NCBI RefSeq assembly: GCF_042650565.1
Contig: NZ_JBHSBH010000009.1
Location: 124,001-188,000 of the forward strand
From: Nocardiopsis_B sediminis
Lineage (GTDB): Bacteria; Actinomycetota; Actinomycetes; Streptosporangiales; Streptosporangiaceae
Direction: 5' to 3'
DNA: 64,000 nucleotides
This document shows, piece by piece, positions 52,585-60,644 of the stretch. The position numbers were made by a program, and so were the translations under genes. The notes under the pieces are model-generated. The model worked only from the letters and a program-made list of their open reading frames with translations. It ran no database searches and was not told the origin of the DNA. Every line of letters begins with the position of its first letter. Position 1 is the first letter of the stretch.

Positions 52585-55410
52585 TCACTCCCACGTGAGG
52601 CGGGTGGCCGTCTCCGCCGGGTAGGGGTCGGTGGCGTAGTGGGAGTAGAGGAGGCGGGCGCCGGCGGAGCTGGCGGTGTAGACCGTCTCGCCCGTGGAGA
52701 TCCACCGGTTCCATGCCGTTGTGAACGCCTCGGCGCCGGTGCGGTTGCGGGCTAGGAGGGCCGGGACCGCGTGGAAGACCACGGCGTTGGCGGGGGCGCG
52801 GTCGCGGAGCCAGGCGCGGCCGGCCGCGGCCACGGCGGCGGGGTTCTCGGGGACGGGCAGCGTGTAGCGGGGCACGATGTAGCGGGGGGTGCCCACCAGT
52901 GGGGAGATCAGCTCGTCGAGGGCGGTGGTGAACGCGCCCGCCGCCTGCGGACCCGCTCCGGTGAGGGTGAGGCGCAGGGTCCCGTCGGAGTCGACGTCCA
53001 GCCGCACCCCCTCGGCCCCCGCTGAGGAATGCCCCGCACCCTTCAGCGCATCGGCGACCGCGTACCCGAAGCTCACCAGGTCCGGTTCGCCGGACGCGGC
53101 CTCCACCAGGCGGGCGGCGCGCGCCGTGCGCGACCGCCGCACGACGGTCCGCTCGGCGAGCACGCCCAGCAGGGTGGCGGAGGCGGTCGGCACGAACGGG
53201 GGCAGGCCGAGGACGGGCCCGGCGACCCCCAGCACGGCGGCGAAGGCGCCGGCCCCGGCCGGGACCGAGCGGAGGGTCGGCCGCCGCCCGGGACGCCGCC
53301 CCGTGCTGATCCCGGTGACCGCCGGCACCGCCGCCGGCGGCTCGGGGGCGCGTCCGGACGGCACCGGGGCGGCCGGCGCGCGCCGGGCGGCGCGGACCCG
53401 CAGCGTGGGCAGGAGCTCGTCGGTGTAGGGCAGCCCGATCCGCCAGCGCTCCCGGGTGGATCCGCGGTCCTCGGCGCGGGCCAGCATCCGGGCGTTGAGC
53501 GCGTCCAGCTCGGCAACAGGGGGTGGGGCGTAGGGCGAGAGCGCCGGGTCGACGTGCGCCACCCCGCTCATGACCTCGCCGTCGGCGGCGACGCCGAGGT
53601 AGCCCTCGTGCTTGCGGACGAAGCGGTCCCAGTCGGCGCCGCCCTTGGGGTGGGCGTCGCTGACGCACACCACCGTCCAGGTGTGCGCGGTCTTGTCCGG
53701 CCACGCCGGGTCCAGCCGCAGCGCCCGGCCGCGGCCCTGGACCACGGCCGTGGGCGTGGTCGCGGTGGTGAGGTCGATGACGGTGTTGACCCCGCGCGCG
53801 TCCCACCCCTCGCCCAGCAGCGCGCGCGTGCCCACGAGCACCCGGCACGCCCCGCTCTCCAGGTAGGCGGTGACCAGGCGCACCCAGGTGCGCGAACTCC
53901 ACCGGCCCTCGATGCGGACGAGCCCGTCGGCCGGCCCGTCGGCGGTGGAGAGCTCCAGGCCGGGCCGGCGGTCGCGGGCGAAGGCGGTGAAGTCGGCGGC
54001 GGTGTGCGCTCCCGCGGCCACGGTCCGCCCGGTGACCAGCATCGGGTTCAGGTCGCGGGTGCGCGGGTCGGCGGCCAGCAGCTCCAGCTGCGACCACGCC
54101 GATCCCGCGTGGTCGCCGATGACGTCGCGCAGCCGCGCCGAGGGGCGCGCGGTGGCCCGCTCGTGGTCGCACAGCACCAGGGCGCGCAGCCGGGGCCCGA
54201 GCGACGCCGACTCCGCGGCGGCGATCTCCACCGCGCCCTGCGCCTTGGCCCGGCTGCGCGCCAGGACCCGGTCGACCGGGGAGCGGCCGGTGCGGATGCC
54301 CCGCTTGGTCAGCGTGTAGCCCACAGCGGGCAGCGCCGTGCGGATGCGCTCGATGGCCTTCTCATCGGGGCCCTCGGGGTCGGCGCGCAGGCAGTGGGTG
54401 ACGTAGTCGCCCAGCAGCGCCATCCAGTCGGCGGCATCGGGGGCGCGCCGGTGGCGCTCCAGCATCCGGGCATCGGGGGGAAGGGGGCTGAGCCCCGCGT
54501 GGTGCAGCCGCAGCACGGCGTCGGTGAGGCCGGGCTCCTCGGCGGCCAGGCGCCCCCAGGCCAGGCGCTCCCCGGTGTCGAGCAGGCGCTCTTCGAAGCG
54601 CCGGCGCAGCCAGGGGAGGAAGTCGGTGCGGGAGAAGCCGGGGGAGAGCAGGTCGGTACAGAGCTCGGTGAACCGGATGCCCTGGTCGGCGATGTAGTCG
54701 CGTTCGACGGGGGTGGGCTCGGTGGCCCACACGAGTTCCGCAAACGGGGCGAGGTGGCCGTCGCGGACCAGCGCCGGGATGGAGGCGCCGTGGATCGGGG
54801 CGCCGAACAGGGTGGCCACCAGGGCGGCGTCGGTCGACGACAGGGTGGCGGCCGGGGTGCCGGTCAGCCCGATGACGTGCGCGTCGGGCAGCCCCGATAA
54901 GACCTCCGCCAGCAGCCGCCCCCATGTCTGGAGCAGGTGGTGGCACTCGTCGAGGACGATCGTCAGCGGCCCGGCGGTGTAGAGCGATTCGACGAGGTCG
55001 GCGCCGTTGCCGTGCAGCCGCCGGACGAGGGGGAGCGCGTGCCCCTCCTCGTCGGTCTCGGCGTCGGGGTCGAACACCGCGAGGGACTGGTAGGTCAGGA
55101 CGGTGACGTCGTGCTCCATGGTGCGCGCGGTCCCGGCGGTGCACCCCTCGGGGCGAGTGAAGGCGCGCCACTGCGCCGCCCACTGCCCCTGGATGGCGGT
55201 GTTGGGGGTGAACACCACAACGGGCCGGCCGAGCCGCCGCGCCGCCTCCAGCCCGACCAGGGTCTTGCCGGCGCCGGGCGGCAGGACCACCCAGGCGCGC
55301 CGGTCGCCGCCCGCCCAGCGCCGGGCCAGCGCCTCCAGCCCCTGGTGCTGGTAGCGGCGCAGCGCGACGGGGGGCCGTGCCGCCGCGATCCGGCCGGTGG
55401 AATCGGTCAT
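52585..55410 (-). CDS. SF2 DEAD/DEAH-type helicase with large C-terminal extension
   Basis: A 941-residue protein from ATG 55410, overlapping the methyltransferase stop (ATGA). Motor motifs: RRYQHQGLEALAR (Q-like), Walker A VLPPGAGKT (42-50), VLTYQSLAVF, Walker B VLDECHH (about 152-158), IGLTGTPAATLS, and in the second lobe VLVGTRALLGEGWDARGVNT and TAVVQGRGRALRLDP. The last 330 residues are not a known helicase domain: a Pro/Ala-rich stretch, then a hydrophobic segment at about 715-755 (AAVLGVAGPVLGLPPFVP, SATLLGVLAERTV) and an alpha/beta region ending in the YTASSAGARLLYSHYATDPY segment. The hydrophobic segment is odd for a helicase and could be membrane-embedded. Cellular role unknown. Confidence 0.8.
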   Translation of the reverse strand: MTDSTGRIAAARPPVALRRYQHQGLEALARRWAGGDRRAWVVLPPGAGKTLVGLEAARRLGRPVVVFTPNTAIQGQWAAQWRAFTRPEGCTAGTARTMEHDVTVLTYQSLAVFDPDAETDEEGHALPLVRRLHGNGADLVESLYTAGPLTIVLDECHHLLQTWGRLLAEVLSGLPDAHVIGLTGTPAATLSSTDAALVATLFGAPIHGASIPALVRDGHLAPFAELVWATEPTPVERDYIADQGIRFTELCTDLLSPGFSRTDFLPWLRRRFEERLLDTGERLAWGRLAAEEPGLTDAVLRLHHAGLSPLPPDARMLERHRRAPDAADWMALLGDYVTHCLRADPEGPDEKAIERIRTALPAVGYTLTKRGIRTGRSPVDRVLARSRAKAQGAVEIAAAESASLGPRLRALVLCDHERATARPSARLRDVIGDHAGSAWSQLELLAADPRTRDLNPMLVTGRTVAAGAHTAADFTAFARDRRPGLELSTADGPADGLVRIEGRWSSRTWVRLVTAYLESGACRVLVGTRALLGEGWDARGVNTVIDLTTATTPTAVVQGRGRALRLDPAWPDKTAHTWTVVCVSDAHPKGGADWDRFVRKHEGYLGVAADGEVMSGVAHVDPALSPYAPPPVAELDALNARMLARAEDRGSTRERWRIGLPYTDELLPTLRVRAARRAPAAPVPSGRAPEPPAAVPAVTGISTGRRPGRRPTLRSVPAGAGAFAAVLGVAGPVLGLPPFVPTASATLLGVLAERTVVRRSRTARAARLVEAASGEPDLVSFGYAVADALKGAGHSSAGAEGVRLDVDSDGTLRLTLTGAGPQAAGAFTTALDELISPLVGTPRYIVPRYTLPVPENPAAVAAAGRAWLRDRAPANAVVFHAVPALLARNRTGAEAFTTAWNRWISTGETVYTASSAGARLLYSHYATDPYPAETATRLTWE

Positions 55411-56072
55411 ATCGGCTGGTCGTACACGTGGGCGCGGATCCAGGCGTGCATGGCGATGGCCGCCGCCGCCCCGGCGTTGATGGACCGGGTGGAGCCGAAC
55501 TGGGCGATGGACAGCACGGCCGCGCACACGTCGCGGACCTCCTCCGAGAGCCCGGGGCCTTCCTGGCCGAACACGAGCACGCAGGATCGGGGCAGGGGGT
55601 AGGTCTCCAGCGGCACCGCGCCGGGCAGGTTGTCGATCCCGACGAGGGGCAGCCCGTGCCCGGCGGCCCAGGCGACCAGGGCGGCGGTGTCGGGGTGGTG
55701 GTGCACGTGCTGGTAGCGGTCGGTCACCATGGCGCCCCGCCGGTTCCACCGGCGGCGTCCGACGATGTGCACGGCGGTGCTGCCGAAGGCGTTGGCGGTG
55801 CGCACCACCGACCCGATGTTGAAGTCGTGCTCCCAGTTCTCGACCGCCACGTGGAAGGGGTGGCGCCGGGTGTCGAGGTCGGCGACGATCGCCTCGTGCC
55901 GCCAGTAGCGGTAGCGGTCCACGACGTTGCGGCGGTCGCCCGCGGCGAGCAGCCCGGGGTCGTAGTGGTCGCCCTCGGGCCAGGGGCCGTCCCAGGGGCC
56001 CACGCCCACGTCGGGGCGGTCCGCCGTGGTTTCGGCCATGCCGGAAGGGGAGGGAGTGACCTGCTCTTTCAC
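55407..56072 (-). CDS. SpoU/TrmH-family RNA methyltransferase
   Basis: Ribose 2'-O-methyltransferase of the SPOUT fold, cytosolic. GTG 56072, preceded by GGAAG, gives 221 residues; ATG 55938+102 (MAETTADRPD, 56040) is an alternative. The three SPOUT motifs are clear: VENWEHDFNIGSVVRTANAF (motif 1), SCVLVFGQEGPGLSEEV (motif 2) and SIAQFGSTRSINAGAAAAIA (motif 3). It is co-transcribed with the helicase through a 4-bp overlap. Whether tRNA or rRNA is the target is not readable. Confidence 0.88.
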   Translation of the reverse strand: MKEQVTPSPSGMAETTADRPDVGVGPWDGPWPEGDHYDPGLLAAGDRRNVVDRYRYWRHEAIVADLDTRRHPFHVAVENWEHDFNIGSVVRTANAFGSTAVHIVGRRRWNRRGAMVTDRYQHVHHHPDTAALVAWAAGHGLPLVGIDNLPGAVPLETYPLPRSCVLVFGQEGPGLSEEVRDVCAAVLSIAQFGSTRSINAGAAAAIAMHAWIRAHVYDQPI

Positions 56073-56183
56073 GTCTTCCAGCTTACGGGTGCCCGGCAGC
56101 GGCGGTCGCCCGGCCGCCGGGAGGACCGCGGCGTGCGGGCGCGCGCCGCTCGGTGACTGCGGCCTCGGAGGCATCGGCGTCGG

Positions 56184-56561
56184 TCAGCGGCGGCCCCGGC
56201 CGAAATTGAGATCGCCGTGGATGGTGCCCGCCTGGACGACGCTGCCGCTCACGGCACCGGTGATCGTGTTCACGGTCGTGTGCCCCTCGGTGCCCAGGAG
56301 CGAGCGGAGCTCGGCGAGGATCTCGCGCACATCGGAGTCGTCGCGCTCGGCGGCGGCGAGGTGGCCGGCGACCTCTTCGACCAGGACGGCGTCCTCGCCG
56401 TCGACGTCGCGCGCGGCCTCCAGCGCGTCGTGCGCTTCGGGCGAGCGGCCCTTCAGCAGCGGCCGCAGCCTGCGGGCCAGGGTCTTGGCGCCCTCGGTGA
56501 AGGACTCGGCGAACTTGCCCGCGACGGCTGCGGCGATGGCGATGGTGACCTCGTCGACCAT
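56184..56561 (-). CDS. Small helical protein ending in a RHIM-like amyloid-signalling motif
   Basis: A 125-residue protein from ATG 56561. Residues 1-90 are helical (TIAIAAAVAGKFAESFTEGA, ALEAARDVDGEDAVLVEEVA) with an amphipathic, membrane-active look. The C-terminal 25 residues carry VNTITGAVSGSVVQAGTIHG and end DLNFGRGRR; the VQAG core (109-112) with the flanking Asn and Gly spacing is that of RHIM-like bacterial amyloid signalling sequences (BASS3 type). In other bacteria such motifs sit at the end of effector or receptor proteins and template amyloid assembly with a partner. No partner with the same motif is in this window. Family assignment is my recognition, not a search. Confidence 0.55.
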   Translation of the reverse strand: MVDEVTIAIAAAVAGKFAESFTEGAKTLARRLRPLLKGRSPEAHDALEAARDVDGEDAVLVEEVAGHLAAAERDDSDVREILAELRSLLGTEGHTTVNTITGAVSGSVVQAGTIHGDLNFGRGRR

Positions 56562-56721
56562 GAGGGCTCCGTGGGGGTGTGTGGGAGGGGTGTGGGGGTG
56601 CCGTGGGGGTCGGCGCTCCTCATTGTGCCCCGGTGGGGCGCGGCTTATCCCCCTATGGGCGGGCTCACCGGTCCCACCAGCCCCATCCTTCACGGCGCGA
56701 TGCCCGCCCGATCGGGGCGCC

Positions 56722-57099
56722 TCAGGCGTTGGCGGGACGGCGTAGCCGCAGGTAGAGGGCTGCGATGGCGCGCCAGCCCAGGAGGGTGGCCCCGAGGAAG
56801 AGGGCGGTGACGATGATGAAGGACACCTGCGTCCCCTCGCCCGCGACGACCCGCAGCGCCATGCCGACGGCCACCGTCACCGGCCAGATGACCAGGCCGG
56901 ACGGCACGATCCGGCCGGGTGCGCGCCAGGCGCGCACCACGGCCCAGCCGATCGCCAGCGCGGCCACAAACGGCCACGCGGTCGCGGCCACCCCGGCCAG
57001 GGTGACCCCTTCGACGTGGCTGGCCCGCCCGACCACGATGAAGACGAGGACGCACAGCAGGTCGAGGAGGGCCGCGGGCAGGGCCGGTACGGAGCGCAT
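56722..57099 (-). CDS. DUF3054 membrane protein
   Basis: A 125-residue actinobacterial membrane protein from ATG 57099, with four helices (about 9-25, 30-58, 69-86, 92-115). The conserved segment LLCVLVFIVVGRASHVEGVT near the N-terminus and the RIVPSGLVIWPVTVAVGMAL stretch match DUF3054. Role unknown. Confidence 0.85.
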   Translation of the reverse strand: MRSVPALPAALLDLLCVLVFIVVGRASHVEGVTLAGVAATAWPFVAALAIGWAVVRAWRAPGRIVPSGLVIWPVTVAVGMALRVVAGEGTQVSFIIVTALFLGATLLGWRAIAALYLRLRRPANA

Positions 57100-57183
57100 A
57101 CCTGCCAGGTTACGGGCGGTGCCGCGGGGCCCGCCCGCGGGGCGGGGCGCGGACGGGGACGGCCGCGCCGGATGCTTCCGGCG

Positions 57184-57265
57184 NNNNNNNNNNNNNNNNN
57201 NNNNNNNNNNNNNNNNNNNNNNNNNNNNNNNNNNNNNNNNNNNNNNNNNNNNNNNNNNNNNNNNN
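57184..57265. other. Assembly gap (82 N) between identical hairpin sequences
   Basis: The 23 bp before the gap (57161-57183) are repeated exactly at 57271-57293. The sequence is the left arm, loop and part of the right arm of the terminator hairpin, so the gap may be an unresolved duplication of it or an assembly artefact. Confidence 0.8.
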
Positions 57266-57270
57266 GCGAG

Positions 57271-57298
57271 GGCCGCGCCGGATGCTTCCGGCGCGGCC
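57271..57298 (-). terminator. Terminator of the MHS transporter gene
   Basis: Perfect 11-bp stem (57271-57281 with 57288-57298), loop ATGCTT, 31 nt downstream of the transporter stop. A second partial copy occurs at 57161-57183. Confidence 0.75.
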
Positions 57299-57328
57299 GT
57301 CGGGGCGGTGCGGGGTGTGCCCGCGTGG

Positions 57329-58669
57329 TCAGGAGCCTGCGCCCGCCGGCACCGCGTCGAGCGAGGAGTCCTTGGTCTCGCGGGCCAGCACCAGCGCGAC
57401 CAGGGTCAGGGCCGCGGCTCCGATGAGGTAGCCGCCGACGGCCCACAGGCCGAACTCCGCCGCCAGCCAGGTCGCGGCGTAGGGCGCGAGCGAGGCGCCC
57501 AGCAGCCCGCCCAGGTTGTAGGCGATGGAGGCGCCGCTGTAGCGGACGTTGGTCGGGAACAGCTCGGGGAGCAGGGCGCCCATGGGCCCGAAGGTCAGGC
57601 CCATCAGGGAGAGCCCGATGACCAGGCAGGCCAGGACCGCCGCGGTCGAGCCCGATCCCAGCAGCGGGCCCAGGGCCAGGCCGAACACCATGATGGCGAC
57701 GGTGACCGTGATGAGCGTGGGCCGGCGCCCGTAGCGGTCGGCGATGAGCCCCGCCACCGGGGTCAGCGCGCCGAAGAAGACCACGCCGATGAGCAGCAGG
57801 ACCAGGAACTCGGTGTAGTCGTAGCCGAGGCCGTCGGGGCTGGTGCCGTAGGACATCGAGAACACGGTCATCAGGTAGAAGAGCACGTAGGTCGCGACCA
57901 TGATGAGCGTGCCCAGCACGATCGACCGGGTGCTGGTGCGGAAGACCTCCAGGACGGGGGTCTTGGCCCGCGTACCCGCGGTGACGATCTTGGTGAAGGC
58001 CGGGCTCTCGTGCAGTGTCAGCCGCACCCACAGGCCGACGACGATGAGAACGGCCGAGAGCAGGAACGGCACCCGCCAGCCCCACGCGAGGAACGCGTCC
58101 TCGCTGAGCAGGCTCGACAGGATGAGGAAGACGCCATTGGCCAGGAAGAAGCCGATGGGCGCCCCGAGCTGCGGGAATGTGCCGAACAGGGCGCGCTTGT
58201 CGCGCGGGGCGTTCTCGGTGGCCAGCAGCGCCGCACCGCCCCACTCGCCGCCCAGCCCGAGGCCCTGGCCGAAGCGGCACAGCGCGAGCAGGAGCGGGGC
58301 GAGCACGTGGATCTGGTCGTAGGTGGGCAGCAGCCCGATGACCACCGTGGAGATGCCCATGGTGAGCAGCGACGCCACGAGGGTCGCCTTGCGGCCGATC
58401 CGGTCGCCGAAGTGGCCGAACAGCGCCGAGCCGACGGGGCGGGCGATGAAGGCGATGGCGAAGGTCGCGAGGGACTGGAGGGTGGCGGCGGTGTCGTCGC
58501 CGGCGGGGAAGAAGAGGTGCGGGAAGATCAGCACCGCCGCGGTGGCGTAGACGTAGAAGTCGTAGAACTCGATCGACGTCCCGATGAGGCTGGCGGTGAT
58601 CACCCGCCCGGGCCGGTTCACCGGCGCCGCGTCCTGCCCCTGCCCGTCCTTTGATGCCTGCACGGACAC
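57329..58669 (-). CDS. MFS transporter, metabolite:H+ symporter (MHS) type
   Basis: A 446-residue 12-helix transporter from GTG 58669 (GGGAGG 9 nt upstream). N-terminal VITASLIGTSIEFYDFYVYA, the loop 2-3 motif GHFGDRIGRKATL, FGQGLGLGGEWGGAALLATE in helix 4-5 and the second-half motif ADRYGRRPTL are diagnostic for the MHS family (ProP, KgtP, ShiA). The ligand is probably an organic acid, betaine or similar; nothing in the context decides. Confidence 0.9.
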   Translation of the reverse strand: MSVQASKDGQGQDAAPVNRPGRVITASLIGTSIEFYDFYVYATAAVLIFPHLFFPAGDDTAATLQSLATFAIAFIARPVGSALFGHFGDRIGRKATLVASLLTMGISTVVIGLLPTYDQIHVLAPLLLALCRFGQGLGLGGEWGGAALLATENAPRDKRALFGTFPQLGAPIGFFLANGVFLILSSLLSEDAFLAWGWRVPFLLSAVLIVVGLWVRLTLHESPAFTKIVTAGTRAKTPVLEVFRTSTRSIVLGTLIMVATYVLFYLMTVFSMSYGTSPDGLGYDYTEFLVLLLIGVVFFGALTPVAGLIADRYGRRPTLITVTVAIMVFGLALGPLLGSGSTAAVLACLVIGLSLMGLTFGPMGALLPELFPTNVRYSGASIAYNLGGLLGASLAPYAATWLAAEFGLWAVGGYLIGAAALTLVALVLARETKDSSLDAVPAGAGS

Positions 58670-58816
58670 AGTCCGCTACCTCCCAGTTCGTGGCGTTTAA
58701 CCGATTCATAATATGCGGACTCGCCTGTCATGCGAGACAGCGCGCCCAGATTATGAGACGCCAGCGGGAGTGTGCAGGTCGTCGCCTGATCCGGATGGAT
58801 GCCATGGAACGCGCGA

Positions 58817-58853
58817 CGCCCCGGCGCCCCCCAGGGGTGGGGGCGCCGGGGCG
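58817..58853 (-). terminator. Terminator of the S1 protease gene
   Basis: A perfect 15-bp GC stem (58817-58831 with 58839-58853), 7-nt loop, 22 nt downstream of the protease stop. Confidence 0.8.
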
Positions 58854-58875
58854 CTCTTTCGGGAAGGGGGTGGGG

Positions 58876-60042
58876 CTAGCCTGTGACGAGCTCCACGCCG
58901 AACTCCTCCAGGATCGGGTTGACCGGCTGGAAGAAGGTGACGCCGCCGGAGGTGCAGTCGCCCGAACCGCCGGAGGTGACGCCCTGGGCCTGGTCACCGC
59001 TGATCCAGGAGCCGCCGGAGTCGCCGGGCTCGGCGCAGACGTCGGTCTCGGTCAGGCCGTTCACGGTGCCCTCGGGGTAGGTCACGGACTGGTTCTTGGC
59101 GCCGACGGTGCCGCAGAACATGCCGGTGGTGGAGCCGGATCGGCAGATCGCCGCGCCCTCGGGGGCCTCCTCGGAGCCGGCCACCGCGATGGTGCCGCCC
59201 TCGTAGTCGTTGACCGCGCCCACGGGGGTCCAGTTGCTGTCGGCCTCGACGACGCCCATGTCGCTGCCGGGGAAGACGGACCCGGCCACGGTGCCGGTGC
59301 CGTCGCCGGCCTCGGTGCCCACGGGGGTGCCCTCGGTGCCGCAGTGGCCGGCGGTCACGAAGCCCGTGGTGGTGGCGAAGCCGATCGAGCAGCGGCCGCT
59401 GCTGTCGATGAAGTACGGGTCGCCGCCGATGATGTCCGCGTAGAGCTCCGGGGCGTCGGCGACCTCCTGGACCTCGATCGCCTCGGGCGCGAGCCCGGCT
59501 TCGGTGGCCCATGCCTCGGCCGCGGCGGCCTCGCCCTCAAGGGCCCGGATCACCACGGCGTCGCCCATGGTGTCGGGGTACCAGCCGGCGATGCCCTGGT
59601 CCTGAGTGGCGCCCTCGGCGTTCAGGGTGTCGACCATCTCGTTGAGGGTGTCCTCGCCGTAGGTCACGACCTTGGGCTGGGCGCCGGCCTCGGTCACCTG
59701 CGCGACGGCGGATTCGTCGGTGACGGCGACGGTGAGGTCGCCGGACTCGATGTCGAACCAGCTGCCGCCGAAGGTGCTGCCGAGCTCCTCGCGCAGCTGC
59801 GATTCGAGCGCGCCGGCCTCGGCCTGCTGCGCCACGAGGTCGGTGGCCTCGTCCTGGGTGAGGCCGAACTCCGCCGAGATGGCGCTGACCTGCTCCGCCG
59901 ATGCCTGGGGGGTGGCCGCTTCCTCAGCGCCGTTGACCGCCGCGACCGCGACGGCGCCGAAGACACCGAGGGCCAGGACGGATCCGCCCACGGTGTAGTA
60001 GACGGAGGGCTTTCGCGCGGACTTGCGCGCGGACTGTCTCAT
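58876..60042 (-). CDS. Secreted streptogrisin/alpha-lytic-type serine protease
   Basis: Extracellular chymotrypsin-fold (S1E) protease made as a prepro-enzyme of 388 residues from ATG 60042 (GAAAGGG upstream). A basic, signal-like N-terminus (KPSVYYTVGGSVLALGVFGA) precedes an alpha-lytic-type prodomain with FDIESGDLTVAV and AGWYPDTMGDAVVIR. The mature enzyme starts near residue 201 (ADIIGGDPYFID), about 188 residues, with His232 (TAGHCG), Asp260 (PGSDMGVV) and Ser342 (CAEPGDSGGSWISG) and six cysteines. Segments such as ICRSGSTTGMFCGTVGAKNQ and SGGVTFFQPVNPILEEFGV are close to the alkaline proteases of Nocardiopsis. No C-terminal binding domain. Confidence 0.95.
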   Translation of the reverse strand: MRQSARKSARKPSVYYTVGGSVLALGVFGAVAVAAVNGAEEAATPQASAEQVSAISAEFGLTQDEATDLVAQQAEAGALESQLREELGSTFGGSWFDIESGDLTVAVTDESAVAQVTEAGAQPKVVTYGEDTLNEMVDTLNAEGATQDQGIAGWYPDTMGDAVVIRALEGEAAAAEAWATEAGLAPEAIEVQEVADAPELYADIIGGDPYFIDSSGRCSIGFATTTGFVTAGHCGTEGTPVGTEAGDGTGTVAGSVFPGSDMGVVEADSNWTPVGAVNDYEGGTIAVAGSEEAPEGAAICRSGSTTGMFCGTVGAKNQSVTYPEGTVNGLTETDVCAEPGDSGGSWISGDQAQGVTSGGSGDCTSGGVTFFQPVNPILEEFGVELVTG

Positions 60043-60644
60043 GGGTGCTGCCCTTTCAGTTGGGGGGACGTGCAAGGGCGGAACCGTTCGCTGGCGAGCG
60101 GGGACCCAGCGCCGGTCCCTGGCCGCCCGCCATGGGGCGTGGACGACCTGGCTGTTCACCGAAAGTGCGATGCTGCGGGGCCCGGCCTGCCCGTGGGGGA
60201 AGCGGGGCGGGAGCGGCCATGCCCACCGACGTTCGGTAAACGACTCGAAACCATAGGTCATGGCCCATGGCTCGCAACAGGGTCGTTTTCCGGGCCGGAA
60301 CTCATCACCCGCGGAAATCTTCGTCACGCTGAGTGATGTTCGGTGTGCGTGGGATCACGTCGTCGGCGTGAAAACCGAAGTGGTGCCGGAATCCTGTGAT
60401 TCCTACCGATATGACGGGGAGATAACGATCCGGAAAGGCAAGGGATTCACAGTGGCCGGATGCGGCCAATTCGTCCACAGGGGGCGCCGGGTGGTCCGCC
60501 GGCGTTCCGCGCCCGCTGTGCGCACCGCATCTGCAACGGGCCCTCCGGGGTAGGCGACCGTTCAGTAGACCCGCCGGGCGGTCGCAGAACTGTCAAAGAA
60601 GCGGGGACCGGGGCCGGGCCGCTGAGGGCGCCGGCCCCGGCCGG
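60043..60644. promoter_or_regulatory. Upstream region of the secreted protease gene
   Basis: About 600 bp without a gene. It must hold the protease promoter. CATGG-C-CCATG centres near 60263 (imperfect palindrome), and an AT-rich patch lies at 60395-60450. The last 40 bp hold the S9 peptidase terminator. Frames on both strands here are Arg/Gly-rich and not coding. Confidence 0.45.
60608..60640 (-). terminator. Terminator of the S9 peptidase gene
   Basis: CCGGGGCCGG (60608-60617) pairs perfectly with CCGGCCCCGG (60631-60640), ending 4 nt from the peptidase stop codon. Confidence 0.65.

Noticed and set aside
57161..57293. Direct repeat around the N gap as a possible insertion-sequence footprint
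   Set aside because: The repeated unit is the stem-loop of a terminator, not a transposon end, and no transposase is near.
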